A stretch of DNA of 64,000 bases. It comes from Axinella damicornis. Lineage: Eukaryota; Porifera; Demospongiae; Axinellida; Axinellidae. How positions within the stretch are numbered: position 1 is the first letter of the stretch; each line of letters begins with the position of its first letter. Where the stretch lies: the NCBI GenBank assembly GCA_963931865.1, contig OZ007516.1, forward strand, positions 2,536,744 to 2,600,743. The letters are read 5' to 3'. The notes beneath the pieces are model-generated. The model did no database searches and was not told the origin of the DNA. It saw nothing but the letters and a program-made list of their open reading frames with translations. The position numbers and the translations under genes are program-made. Below are positions 47,798-59,282 of this stretch, in pieces.

Positions 47798-50767
47798 ATG
47801 ACTCTCTACTGCACTGATGACCTCTGGATGACCATGGCCTGGAGACCGTACTACCGCTCAACTGCGCCACCTGTTGAGTATGAAGGCAGTATAGCACCAC
47901 TTATGAGGCCAAGGACTCCTGGAACGTACATGCCAGGACCCTTCCTCCCCTCCCCCATGCCCCATCCTGACATCCCCAGAGACCCCAGGGTGAAGCATCA
48001 AGGGACGCACTGGACCAATTTTCCACCTGAGCAGCAGTTTATACCATTTCAGCAACCCCCACCGCAAGCGATGATGCACCCTCCTTTTCATGCAGGGCAT
48101 AGACCCCCACTGCCAACCAGAACTGACCAGCTGCAGTCTTTCATAGCCCCCCCACGACCCCAGCAAGATGTACGGGGTCATAGTATGCCGCAACCACTAC
48201 TGCAGTCCTTCTACATGGGCCCTCAATGGGTACAGCAGCCACCCTTTCAAACTGGAAACGTGGGACCGGGGGGAGGTATGATGCCAGGTGGTTCGCCCCC
48301 TGTAGCACTGTTCCACCATCCTCCTCCTCGCTGGGTGGGCGGTGGACCATCCTCTGTGGATCAGCAGGCTGGGACGCCAGTTGATCCTTTTGTTGCTGAC
48401 TGGCTGAGGGTTGTTGGCTCCTCAAGGAAGCAGAGGTTGCACAAACAATCGAGCATGAAGAAGGTATAGCGTGGCAGATTGTCATTTGTACTGTAAAGGT
48501 GGTTCACTTAGCTATAAAACACCTCCAGTTTACATACGTACACGTCAAGAGTACGTTACTTAGGCTCATTCCTAGACTCCTTTAGCCTCGTTCCCAGGCC
48601 ATTTCTTCCCCAAAACGGCCTGGGAACGAGGCTAAGACTCCTTAGGAATGTGATTAGCATCAGCTGAGTATGTGCAGGGGAAGATTATGGCAATAACCTA
48701 GACAACAGTTGCCACTGGGTCAACTTGCAGATATATAAGGTTATTTGAAAATGCTGTCAGCTATGTATGAGAAACTGGAGTTATGCATGTGCAACCTGGG
48801 ATTGAGACCGAGGCAGTTTGATTTGGTAGCAGATTTGACTGCGTTGATAAAGATTTGTCCTCTTTGTACCTACTCATTTGATTGCTTTATGCCTTCCTTT
48901 GCAGTATACGCACACTAGCTCTCATTCTGGCTTGTGAGTGTGGCAGTAGTACGTGGGATCACATGAGTCTTATATCCTTCCCCACATGTATCCTCACACT
49001 TGTACACTTGAGTATGGGTGTTGTAGGGCGTACAGGGTGAGAGCCCTGGGTGGGTGGGGCGTACAGGGTGAGAGCCCTGGGTGGGTGGGGCATACAGGGT
49101 GAGAGCCCTGGGTGGGTGGGGCATACAGGGTGAGAGCCCTGGGTGGGTGGGGCGTACAGGGTGAGAGCCCTGGGTGGGTGGGGTGTACAGGGTATTATCC
49201 TCGGGTTGGTGAGGTGAATTGTATGAGACCAAGCTACCGTGTTTGTGAAACACCACTGTATACTGTATTGCTGTGCTCCATCGTCACTCCTCGTGGTGTT
49301 TGCTGGCATGGTTTTAGTTGCCTTGGTAATAGAGGCACACCCTCCCACTCCCTCCCTCCCTCGCTCTCTTCCCCTCCCTCGCTCCCACCCCTTCCCTCCC
49401 CCCTCCTCCCTCCCCTCCCCTCCCTCACTCCCTTACCTCCCTCCCTCCCCTCCTCCCTCCCTCCCTCTCTCCCTCCCCTCCCTCCCTCCCTCTCTCCTTA
49501 CTTAGCATCATCAGTGCTAAAGCAAATTTAATAGGCTTAACGGTGCTTACGCAAGCTACATGTATTGTAGCCAGGGATTTAGATCAGCACCTGTCTTTGC
49601 TGTTAGTAGCAGATGAGCCTGATCAGTGACAGCAATATATTTCAAGTAAGGTAACAGTACGTATCCTCAAGTCAAGAAGTGTGCAACTTGTACTCAGGTG
49701 GAGCTGGTGACAGTCCTTACGTTGTCGTATCCCTGTTGCCCCCAGGTCCCTGAGGTTCGCTCCCTCCTGTGTAGGGTGGCAGAGCTGCTTGCGGTGCTGA
49801 AGTCCCACCATCAGCAACTGGCTACCCTTTCCACAGACAATGTTACTGGATGGATGGAGATCATGCAGCAGGTCAACGACAACAAGGTAGGCGCTCAAGA
49901 GCTGTATGCACTGTAGTCTGCTGATCATAGTGATCATAATCATAATGTACTTCCTGCTATAATGAGTCACCATTTTGAATGGAACCGGAAACTATCCTGA
50001 ACTCAACTAGTATACTAGGTCTGACACTTTGGCTAGTCCGTCTCTCACTCACTGCCGGCAGTGCGAAGGACGTAGTCTCAGCTACCTCCGGAACTGGAAT
50101 TGGGAATTCATTGGTACTGTTCCTCCTCACACAGGAGGAGTTGCAGAGGCTCAGGAGTAGACTGGACTCGGAAGGTCTGGTGGAACACACAGCAAGGAAA
50201 CTCAGGAACAGGAAGATAAGACGGGTAGGGTCACCTTTGGTCCCATCCAAACACGGGTAGGGTCACCGTTGATCCCATTCACACATGTAGTTGTTTGTGC
50301 AAGTGTCTCCGACATGATCATCACACACAACCCTTGCACACACACACATACAGGAGAGGCTGAGGGCAGTGAGGAGGAAGAGAGAGGTGGAGAGGGAGGA
50401 GAGAAGGATGAGGATGGAGCAGATCACCAATGAGTGGCTCATGAAGAAACGCCAGGAGGAACTCAAGCAGAAGACAGTGAGAACAGATTCCTGTGTCCCC
50501 CCCCCCCCCCCCCCCCCCCTTCCTCTCCCATCCCTCCCTCCTCTTTCTCCTCCCTCCATCCCTCCCTTCTCCCTTGAGTCTGGAGATATATACACTTACA
50601 CTGAGAACTGATGCATGCATGTACGCACTCATAATACATGCACACACTCACTTGCGCACACACACACACATACACACCCACACACATACCTCACACACAC
50701 CCATACACATACCTCACACAAACCACACACCCACACACCCACACACACACCCACACACACACATACA

Positions 50768-50811
<44 letters not shown>

Positions 50812-53800
50812 CACACACACCCCACACCACAGGAGAAGAGTGTGCAGGCAGCAGCCAGTGGTGTGCTGGGAGAGGTCAAGAGGAAACAGAGTGACATCCA
50901 GTACCACCTGAAGTTGGCCAGTGCTCTCCGAGACCTCAGGGATTTCCGGAGGGAGGCTAGCAGGAAGAAAGGCATGGACGGATATATAAACAGACTAACA
51001 TGTACACATACTGGCAAATGGGTAAAGAGAGACAGATGAACGTGCGCAGACAGACTGGCGACACCGAGTCTTGAAATAAAGATAAAAGTGGGCCCTGGCT
51101 GGTTGAACCCATGCACAGGGACCAGCTGTGTAGGCACAGGTAAATCCTGTATAGGTGGTGTAAGGCTCACAGGCAATCCCTGTATAGGTGCAGTGCCACA
51201 GGTAATCCCTGTATATGGTAGGCGAGTGGGTAAGGCTCTTTCAGCAGTGGGAAAGTAATGGCCACATTCGGTACCTTGTGCACCTGCTACTTCATATTTG
51301 ACATTGTGGGGCAAGCGTGAGCATTCCAGGAGGCTCTTTTCTGCCTGGAATACTACATGTACCCCTGGTGCAACAATACTGAATTCCATAAAAGGGCCAC
51401 TGTAATAATTATTGTAGAGTGGACCTATACTAGGAAGGATTAGCCTCGTTCCCAGGCTCCTCCCCAGCTTTTTGTCGTATGCGACAAAAAGCTGGGGAGG
51501 AGCCTGGGGACTATATTTGCCTTTGATTTGAGGTTAGTACTTGCATAGGCAACCACCCTCTAAACAGTGTTACAAGAATCTTGTGTAAGTGACGAGGGGC
51601 AACCGCACTCCTGGTAGCTAGCCGCGTTGGAAACGGTTGCAACTCGCTGGACGCGCAACCGTTCGGTATTGCAGCTCATTCCAATTAACGCACATGTCAC
51701 GTGAGGACCATGCTCTAGTCGTTGATCGATATGTCGAGTCAGCAATGGCGTCCAAAAGTAAGACAAGAGCTTATTACAGAGCTAACAACTTCGCCAGCAC
51801 GGTGAGTTTTGGCATGTAAGCGTCAGTCAACGATAGCGATCACGGCTGTGTGGTCAGAATCTTTGTGGGGCCTTCATAAGACTGTACTGGCAACCAACGT
51901 CGAAGAGAGCGATCGAGCAATGGCGGCCGACGGTATGACAAAAGCGTTTGTATCTCTGCCACCAAGGTGAGTTACAACACAATTATTTTGATTTTGTGTC
52001 ACTGCATCATAGCGATCACGACAGTGTAGTCAGAATCTTTGTAGGCCATTCGGAAGTAGTCAAACGTTTATTATTTAGATTATTTAGATTACATTACGCG
52101 GCACAATTTTTCCTATACCAGGAGTGTAATAACACATAGTCTGATAAGCACTGGTAAAATATACGCTCAACCACAGACTAATTTATAGTTCGCAGGTTTT
52201 CATCCACTTCACTCTCCCGCTTCAAGGAGAACCATGTTTTTGTAGTAGATAAGTTGGCGTATGTACTGCTAGGGTGTTTACTGCAAAGGTCGTCGGTCTC
52301 TTTGGGAATTCTGATTGATTTGACTACTGTACTCCGAATTGGTATGAACTGGAGATAGCATATGTGAACAATCAGGACCAGACCGGCAAAAAATCCCATC
52401 ACCGATATCGTTGCACCTTGGATTATCATCAACACAAAACCATCTTTCTGTGCAACAGCATCGTAAAGACGATTCACGACCGAGAACAGTATCAGGGTGA
52501 AGTAAATAATTGGGTACGCAAGCAGAGGAAGAAGTTGCTTCAGAACTTGCTTATTGACGTCATCTCGGCTGCCCAGGAGAGGCTCTCTTTCAGAATGCCT
52601 GTTCATGTACGCTCGCCTCACCATTACAACCACCATGCTGATGACAAAGAAGGCATTCAAAGTCAATGAGATTACAATAGGGCCATAGAAAAGTGCAAAT
52701 GTTTCGGCAATGCCCTCTATGTTTTTCTTTGTTGCACAATCATCGTTCCAGATGCGTATGAAGCACCAGGCCCCGGCAATGCCGTAGTCATCATGAATGA
52801 ATGGTATCCACACAACACAGAGAAGCGGAAAGATGATGGTACTGACAATGTACATCCACTCCAACTTCTGAAAGTTCTTCAAGAACACCACGTAGCAGAA
52901 GAGGTGGAACGTGAGCCAGAGGGTGAACAGCAGTTTTACCCACATGGAATACTCGAGGAGAAATGCCACTACATGGCAACTGACAACCGCAAACTTCGAT
53001 GCTCTATTGTAGTTCAGCTGTAGAAGTACCAAACCGCACGACACACTCCAGAACAGAGACCCGATGACTTGGTACGTGGCCAGCCTGTACGCAAAGCGCT
53101 TGTACAGTCGAAGGCCGAGTACCATACAAATGGCGACGACGCAACACAGCGCTGAACCACAACCCGTGCAACCGGTTACAAACAACAACTGCCGCTTCTG
53201 TTCCTCGTGGAAAGTGCTGTTACATTCCGGTTGACCAGATGCGAATTCGTCAAACAGTCCAGTAGACCTGTCACCTGGGAATTCCATGTTCATGATCGAT
53301 CGAGCTCTACTTTGTACTTCGCGAGCCTAGCCAGCCGCACGTGGCACGCTGATTATTGGTTTGGGAACGAGAACTTAGTTAGTGCCGTTCGCGTTCCGGT
53401 CCGATGGTCTGGGAACGAGACTGCAACGTTTTAAGCTGTAGCTGTAGTCTACAGTGTAGATCTGGAGCTGACCATCTCAACGGATGGAGCAGGAACTTCA
53501 TAGCCTCAAGGGCTGGCAACTATTATATGCATGTGATCGAGTGCTTAGGTGGATCTCAAGTTGATCAGCCTGAATTTAACACTAACTACTTGTATTTCAA
53601 CTTGTACAGTGAATACAGGTAGATTTACGCCTGTGAGGTCAACTACATGACCTGGGCTGAGACCAGCGTGCTCACTACCAGATATCCTAGTCTAAACAAG
53701 CTAGCCCTTTGCTTTCTCCAGCACGCGATCGCTTTCAGTATGCGCGCGCGAAGAAACTTTGGACTACTTTACTCAGTACAAAAGCATGCAATTAAGCTGA

Positions 53801-55204
53801 AGTCACATCTCATAACAATTACAACTGCAGTCAGTCGAGTCCGGCCCACTAACCTCGATCGCTGCTTGTACTTACATCTGTTTGGTTGCTGTGCAGGAGA
53901 GCAGCAAACGCAGGGACGCTCAGTAATAATGCTTATTACTGAGCGAATTGAAAGATCACACATGACAGCTGCAATCTACCAGATATTGAGTAGAGTTCAA
54001 GTAAAGTGGTCAAGTTTCTAGACCCTCTTTTTTCCTGTGTGGTCATGCGAGTCGATCCGTGCTGGGGAAAAGATTCGAGGGGCTAGCCTGCTAGACTACA
54101 GATTACTCTACCAAATAGAACTACTACAGCGAGCAAGGAATTGGAAGGGACAGAGTCTTAGTGGTGGATGTGCCTGTAGATATCCAGCCTACTTCCGATA
54201 CTGCCCGATAGAGAGAGGCTGTTCCCTTCTCTAGCTTGTTGCAGGGAATGTGGTATGAGGCTGTGTGTGTTACACATACTGAGCAACATCTTGTGCACAT
54301 CTCACAGGTGATGCCCCACCCGTTGAGGCAGATGACCGTTTCTCGGAGGTACAGGACCACTTGCTTCAGCTGCTGACCTGGCAGGCTGTTGTGTACGAGG
54401 GAGAGGAGCATGCCCTGAGGGTGCTGATGGAGGAGGAGGTGATGGAGGCCATGGCGAGCTCAAAGACGGGTAAGCTGTGTGAGAGCGAGGTGGAGGGTGT
54501 AGGTGTGTACGCAAATGTATGTGAGCGGAGATGGTGCAAGGGTGATGGGGTGGGGGATGGTGTGGGATGAGGAGTGATGGAGTGTGAATGTGTGTAAGTC
54601 AAATTTAAATGTGTGTGTGTGTGTGTGGCTGAAGAACTCTTTCAATGCTTGTGCGTAGCTCCACATGAGGAAAAGGAGGTGGCTGATCAAGTGGAGAGAC
54701 CGTCTGACCCCCTGGCACCCTTCAGAGACTACTACCTGCAGGCTGAGAGGAGTGTGCAGGCACTGGTGAGCATCAGGTGAGGCAACATTTACACACACAC
54801 ACATCATCTCACATGCACCCTCCACCACACACCCTCACATCACCTAGCTCCCACCCTCCACCACACACCCCACATCACCTAGCTCCCACCCTCCACCACA
54901 CACCCCACATCACCTAGCTCCCACCCTCCACCACACACCCTCACATCACCTAGCTCCCACCCTCCACCACACACCCTCACATCACCTAGCTCCCACCCTC
55001 CACACACACTCACACCCTCCACACACACACGCACATGCACATTACCCCATACCCTCCACCACACACACAAGGACGGAATGGGACATGTACCTATCACCAG
55101 AGGGCGCTCCCGTCCCCCAGCACCCCATTGAGCCTCCCCCTCCAAGCTCCGTGCACTGGGCCCACTACTGTGCTGAGAGTGATGGACCCCACGCACCCAA
55201 GTGA
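47798..55204 (+). CDS. PDCD7: PDCD7, U11/U12 snRNP 59-kDa-type protein, 8 exons
   Basis: Exons 47798-48463, 49746-49886, 50135-50224, 50354-50476, 50833-50971, 54308-54469, 54659-54776 and 55072-55204; phases agree, about 523 residues (human about 485). The first Met in frame is used; M-T-M-A at 47831 is an alternative. Residues 1-222 are Pro/Gln-rich, as in PDCD7. Then come helical coiled coil (RVAELLAVLKSHHQQLATL), a basic Arg/Glu-rich region (EELQRLRSRL...KLRNRKIRR; RRKREVEREERRMRMEQ), the ALRDLRDFRREASRKKG block, YEGEEHALRVLMEEEV, and a C-terminus with PFRDYYLQAERSVQALVSIR, EWDMYLSP and a final PPSSVHWAH. PDCD7 is a protein of the minor-spliceosome U11/U12 di-snRNP. Exon 5 seems to end at a GC donor (G|GCATGG). 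The intron after it (3.3 kb) contains a 7TM gene on the other strand. Confidence 0.93.
48583..48634. repeat. TAGCC foldback hairpin
   Basis: TAGCCTCGTTCCCAGGCC, centre ATTTCTTCCCCAAAAC, then GGCCTGGGAACGAGGCTA. In PDCD7 intron 1. Confidence 0.9.
49021..49200 (+). repeat. 31-bp minisatellite, about 6 copies
   Basis: Unit GTACAGGGTGAGAGCCCTGG followed by GTGGGTGGGGC, with C/T changes (GCGTACAGG versus GCATACAGG). In PDCD7 intron 1. Confidence 0.95.
49328..49500 (+). repeat. CT-rich (CCCTC)n low-complexity tract
   Basis: About 170 bp of C and T with the recurrent block CTCCCTCCCT in PDCD7 intron 1. Open frames across it are compositional. Confidence 0.95.
50498..50828 (+). repeat. C-run, CT-rich and (CA)n tracts
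   Basis: A run of about 20 C at 50499-50519, CT-rich DNA to 50575, then about 170 bp of CACACA with CCCA and TACA interruptions up to the acceptor of PDCD7 exon 5 (50833). Confidence 0.95.
51441..51512. repeat. TAGCC foldback palindrome
   Basis: Near-perfect palindrome: TAGCCTCGTTCCCAGGCTCC, then TCCCCAGCTTTTTGTCG, centre TATG, then the inverse; the right end is diverged (GGGGACTATA). Confidence 0.88.
51742..51967 (+). other. Two possible ATG mini-exons with duplicated downstream DNA
   Basis: ATG at 51744 opens MASKSKTRAYYRANNFAST and runs into GTGAGT; ATG at 51920 opens MAADGMTKAFVSLPP and also ends at GTGAGT. DNA after both contains the same TAGCGATCACG..TGTG.TCAGAATCTTTGTGGG block. They could be alternative first exons of an unrecognised plus-strand gene inside the PDCD7 intron, or chance. 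No following exon was found. Confidence 0.25.
52178..53293 (-). CDS. Seven-transmembrane receptor, intronless
   Basis: 371 residues from ATG 53293. Short extracellular N-terminus with N-C-S-T, then seven hydrophobic helices: about 36-60 (LLFVTGCTGCGSALCCVVAI), 68-90, 103-125 (with EYSMWVKLLF), 143-162 (WMYIVSTIIFPLLCVVWIPF), 195-222, 252-275 and 290-315 (ATISVMGFFAGLVLIVHICY). Loops carry Cys for a possible TM3-ECL2 bridge (SCHVV; GAWCFI). The pattern (W-K in TM3, GAWCFI in ECL2) recalls the cAMP-receptor/GPR157-like and adhesion/secretin-like groups rather than rhodopsin-like receptors; the subfamily is inference. The cytosolic tail has Ser/Thr and KRESEVDE. It lies on the opposite strand within the 3.3-kb PDCD7 intron (50972-54307). 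Confidence 0.85.
   Translation of the reverse strand: MNMEFPGDRSTGLFDEFASGQPECNSTFHEEQKRQLLFVTGCTGCGSALCCVVAICMVLGLRLYKRFAYRLATYQVIGSLFWSVSCGLVLLQLNYNRASKFAVVSCHVVAFLLEYSMWVKLLFTLWLTFHLFCYVVFLKNFQKLEWMYIVSTIIFPLLCVVWIPFIHDDYGIAGAWCFIRIWNDDCATKKNIEGIAETFALFYGPIVISLTLNAFFVISMVVVMVRRAYMNRHSEREPLLGSRDDVNKQVLKQLLPLLAYPIIYFTLILFSVVNRLYDAVAQKDGFVLMIIQGATISVMGFFAGLVLIVHICYLQFIPIRSTVVKSIRIPKETDDLCSKHPSSTYANLSTTKTWFSLKRESEVDENLRTIN
54785..55065 (+). repeat. About 35-bp minisatellite in the last PDCD7 intron
   Basis: Five or so copies of TCACCTAGCTCCCACCCTCC followed by ACCACACACCC(T)CA, grading into CA-rich DNA at the acceptor of exon 55072. Confidence 0.93.
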
Positions 55205-56676
55205 TGGACTGTTTGAAAGTCTCACGGTCATATTGCAGTCCTCAACCTACTGGAGAACCTTCTATGATGGACAATCATTGTTTGTATATGTCTTGGCAGC
55301 AGCAGCCCCATTGTTATTTTAGCGCTTTAAGAAATGCATTGGTTTCAATACTTCAAATGGGTTACTAAGAGGTTTAGCCTCACTCTCTCCATGAAAGGCA
55401 GAAGAAAGAAAAATACAGGAAAAAATGAAGAAAGGGGCCTATAGGTAGCTAGCCTCCCTCCATGAAAGGCAGAGAAGGGAGCTGGAAGATAAGGAGCCTA
55501 GGCATATGTACCTGGTCAGACACACCGAAGTATGATCGACCCAGTACATGTAGGGCACTGCTGTTTTGCGCGAGCCCTCGCCCGGTTCAAAGGTCACATA
55601 TACGGATAAGAAAGCGGAGCGGGAGACGGCCTGGAGTTTGGTACTGCGAGGGGTGGGGCTAGCTTGGTGAAATAGTTGCCCATGATAGTGCTGAATAGCC
55701 TCTTCTTGAACCCAAACTGGAGGTCAGATGTGGAAAAAGCTTCAGAGTGAGATGCAGTATGCACAGCTTGCTCAGTGAAGAGGCAAGGGTGGCCCGACTG
55801 TATAGTTGGAGGAGATAGTATTAGCTTTCTTATTACTCAGTGCTTCAAGTGTATGGCCATGTTGCAGCATAGTTGTGAAAGGGTTGCTAATTTCCAGAGG
55901 ATCATCAATACTTAATTAATCAGAGGTCCACTGGCCCTAATCTAGCTACCCTAAATATTGTCTCTTCGCTGCATTTCGTGTCCATGTTTTATTTCAGTTG
56001 CATGATCCCATGTAGCTATAGCTAGCTACTTGACTCCAACAAAGAGGAGGTCTGGGAATGAGGCTTGATTCTCTCAGTACTCTAATTGAACAGATGTTGA
56101 AAATTCCGTTAGGCCCAACATGCAAGGTTACGAGACAGCTGCTGTCCTGCCATAGTGAAGACGCGTTCATCATGATGGCCACTGATTTTCGACGTCAAAC
56201 GTCTTCGCTGCCGTTCAGTGTAGGGTGTGCGCTGTTACCGCGAGTGAAAGTGAGGTACCTGTTGCAGTGCCAGAGACAGCTGAACAGCGATAGTCGGCTC
56301 TTTCCGTGAAGTAGTACGTGCTGAAAGGGGGATGGTTTGACCTCTGTGACTTCCACTTTCGACTTCCGTCGATTCTATCTCTCATCGTAGACCTCCCCGG
56401 GCTTTCACTACGGTCTCTGTCACCACTATCGGCAAGGTAGGTCTCGATAAAGTACGATTTGTGCTCTGAATGTCCCTTTCTATCTGCTAAATTTGACCTC
56501 AAAAAATCCTTGTAACAGAGTCGTACGGTAACTGCTTGCAGTGCATGTGCCCTAGCGCTTATACCGCTGATCTCCGCAGCATCCAATGGTACATCTCTTG
56601 TACTTCATAGTGCGTGGGCATGGCTTACCTAGTCTCGTGCCCAGCCGGAAACGTGTAGGCACGAGACTCGAGACTA
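55205..56676. other. Gene-poor region after PDCD7
   Basis: Contains a direct duplication of a CTCCATGAAAGGCAGA segment (about 55387 and 55460) and a TAGCC half-site at about 56048. Open frames are short and unrecognised. Confidence 0.5.
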
Positions 56677-56677
56677 G
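56630..56677. repeat. TAGTC variant hairpin
   Basis: TAGTCTCGTGCCCAGCCGGA and GTAGGCACGAGACTCGAGACTA, immediately left of the GGACT foldback element. Confidence 0.78.
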
Positions 56678-57365
56678 GCATATACGGGTTGGTGCAAAAC
56701 CTGGACTCTGGACTGTGGACTGGACCGTGGACTGGACTCTGGACTGCATTTTGGACTGCATTTTGGACCGGATATTGGACTTGACTTCATACGCATGGCC
56801 CAGAAGGCATGTCGGAGGTCGCTATATCTCAGTCTCAGTGGATGCCTATGGGAACTTAAGTGGGGACGACGTGGAGTAGCTACCCTGAGATCTGCTGGTG
56901 GAGGCTGGGGCTCTATCCTACAGGATAATTTATTTCTGCTGGGGCAAATATCGGGAATCTCAGATTCTGGTCGTTTTTGGCAGAATAGAGCGTGTGCCGT
57001 CGATTGTTATACAGTTTGCTGTCTGAGTGAGCTACAAGACTGATTTCGTGCCTGGGATGACGACATTGTGTGTTAAGTTCTCTGCTGACGATGGGCTCTA
57101 TCCTACGGGATTATTTCTACGGATATCAGACAACATCAGAACCCTGGTCACTTGATGGAAGTGGAACAGAGCGTGCTAGCTGTTGAGCTTGAACCAACTG
57201 ATCATGTGTGTGTGTTGTATTTGTTGTGGACCAGCTTGGTCTTCTGTATGCCTTCTGGGCCATGAATGATTGAGTCCAATATCCAGTCCAAAATGCAGTC
57301 CAGAGTCCAGTCCACGGTCCAGTCCAGAGTCCAGAGTCCAGGTTTTGCACTGACCCGGCATATAC
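56677..57365. mobile_element. Foldback element with 120-bp arms made of GGACT repeats
   Basis: Left arm about 56677-56815 and right arm about 57238-57365 are inverted copies: both contain TGCAAAACCTGGACTCTGG, a run of CTGGACT/GTGGACTGGAC units, CATTTTGGACTGCATTTTGG, ATATTGGAC and GGCCCAGAAGGCAT. The 420-bp interior holds two imperfect direct copies beginning GGGCTCTATCCTAC (about 56909 and 57089) with AACAGAGCGTG / ATAGAGCGTG ends. No transposase. Confidence 0.8.
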
Positions 57366-57395
57366 CGTGTTTTTCAGGTTGCTTGCTTCGTCCAA

Positions 57396-57525
57396 ACTCG
57401 GAATGCAAAACTGCAAAGTATCACGTGACTTGAATCCACCAATAGAATCCAAGTTGTCACGTGACAACTTGGATTCTATTGGTGGATTCAAGTCACGTGA
57501 TACTTTGCAGTTTTGCATTCCGAGT
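57396..57525. repeat. 130-bp perfect palindrome, no loop
   Basis: The sequence reads the same on both strands from ACTCGGAATGC at 57396 to GCATTCCGAGT at 57525, centred between 57460 and 57461 in AAGTTGTCACGTGACAACTT. It holds TCACGTGA three times. No mismatch was seen. Confidence 0.95.
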
Positions 57526-58113
57526 ATACCAGAACGAGCTCCACATTAGTTATAAAACTAGGAAGTCCCGCACACTTAATTAATCACCCGTTAATTACAT
57601 TTGGGTATCCCAACCATTACCATTAGGCTTCCGCCTAAGCCTATCCGGAAACGGTATTTGGGGTAAGTACCAGGGTAAGTACCAATCCATGGGTGTTTTC
57701 GACGATGACTGAGCCTCGTATGATCCGCCGTTGAACAAAATTGTCCTCGAAGAAATTCCGCCTTTTGGATGCGGCGTACGACGGTGGATGACCGTCAGTC
57801 GCGGGACTACCCTGGACACAGGCAAACTGCTGTGGCTGAGGTTCGGGTTGTCACTTGAAGCTTGGCGATGGATCCACCACTCCAGGTGCATGAGGTGATT
57901 TAATAGCCATTGTGTCATGATTGAATTGTGTTAACGACAGTATATCAATCAATCAATCAAAATTTTATGTCACTTGCATAAAAGCAACCAGCCTGGGGAG
58001 GCTTACGAGACAGGGTATTGATGAGAATATCATGATAATAATTATGTGATATAATGATAGTTTATAAGTGCATGAAATTTTGTGGTTATATGTAGCTAAT
58101 ATCTATAGTCTCC

Positions 58114-58277
58114 TTATGTTATCGAAGTGGATATTGGTCCGGCAGGAAGTAGGGCAATGGGTTAGGGTATATTTGGGCCAGGGCCGGTTCTAGATGCGCA
58201 CACGTTTCCGGTACCTATAGCTATACCTAAAGTATACATGTACGTCCTGCCGGACCAATATCCACATCGTTATGTTA
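58114..58277. mobile_element. 148-bp MITE with 8-bp target duplication
   Basis: About 27-bp terminal inverted repeats (CGAAGTGGATATTGGTCCGG on the left, inverted as CCGGACCAATATCCACATCG on the right) flanked by TTATGTTA at 58114-58121 and 58270-58277. An 8-bp duplication fits hAT-type transposition. Preceded at about 57943 by ATCAATCAATCAA, a possible retroelement 3' end. Confidence 0.8.
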
Positions 58278-58859
58278 TTTGTATTTTGGGCCGTCTGCCG
58301 TAGCCAAACCCAAGTAATCAACATTGTTTCAGTATGAATTTGTGAACACAGCAGTCATTGCTAGCAATCAACGAGGTTTGGGGCTTCTTGAGATCAGTTG
58401 TTTCTGTGCTGCTGCCAAGGCACTTCCATTCTCGCTTTCCCACCACTTGTACTGTGACGATACAGCGATATATCCTGCTGACTGTCTGAATGCAGATCCT
58501 TGTCCCCAGACCGATTATCCCATCTCAGTCTAGGAATGAGCTGATTCAGTGCAGGTACTTGTGGAGCACGCACACTGGCTGGCAGAAAGGGCTGCTGGAA
58601 CTGTGTCGAGTCCTGATATCGAATCATGATCGCCTGCCTCGAATTCGTAATGTAAGTATTGTGTGATGCTTTGAGTGCAACACTTTCTCTGAGTCCAGTG
58701 TCACAGTCCAGTCCCAAGCCCAGTCCACCGAATAGAGACAGCCAGTATTTCATGGTTGGGTTGGTTAAGATCTTTATAAATTTGTATAGGCTGACATTAC
58801 GGAAGTGACGTACTCTTGCTTACGGCCTCTGTTGCATTGTACTTTCCTCAGACTGAATG

Positions 58860-59250
58860 GACAACCCTAACTTCAAGCGCCACCAGCGGGTCTGGATTCA
58901 GGAATGCGGCATCACGTCGGCTTGTGAGTTGATGTATACATGTAGTCAGGCTTATGGTACTCATGAACTCAGGGATTAATTAACAAAGTGCAGGGTTAAC
59001 AAACAGGGCTGTGTACAGAAGTGGCCATTCCTGATTTTGTGAAGTTTATTTGTCTGAAACGGTGTAATAATATGGTATTTCAACATGTAGGTATGCCGCA
59101 TCTGTGATCGGGTAAAAGGTAATGTGGGACGTCAATGCAATAACGAAAGATGGCATGGCAACAGAAACCTGGCAGTAGTGCAGTGTAAAGCAGGAAGGTG
59201 CTACAAGACTAGCCTCATTCCCAGCCGATTTTTCTCCACGGCTGCGAGAT
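58860..59250 (+). other. Possible exons with a Cys-rich motif
   Basis: At 58859 an ATG opens MDNPNFKRHQRVWIQECGIT before a GTGAGT donor. After an acceptor at about 59090, an open stretch reads CRICDRVKGNVGRQCNNERW, then HGN, then VVQCKAGRCYK, a CxxC...C...C spacing that could bind zinc, as at the C-terminus of some transposases. The two pieces do not join in phase, so this may be a decayed transposon or an incorrect model. Confidence 0.25.
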
Positions 59251-59282
59251 AAAATCTGGGCGGAGGCCTGGGGACGAGGCTA
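59210..59282. repeat. TAGCC foldback hairpin
   Basis: TAGCCTCATTCCCAGCCGAT...TTTTTCTC and the loosely inverse GAGATAAAATCTGGGCGGAG, then CCTGGGGACGAGGCTA. Confidence 0.8.

Noticed and set aside
48915..49348. Repeat protein with Pro-Thr-His-Pro-Gly-Leu units
   Set aside because: Translation of the 31-bp minisatellite in PDCD7 intron 1.
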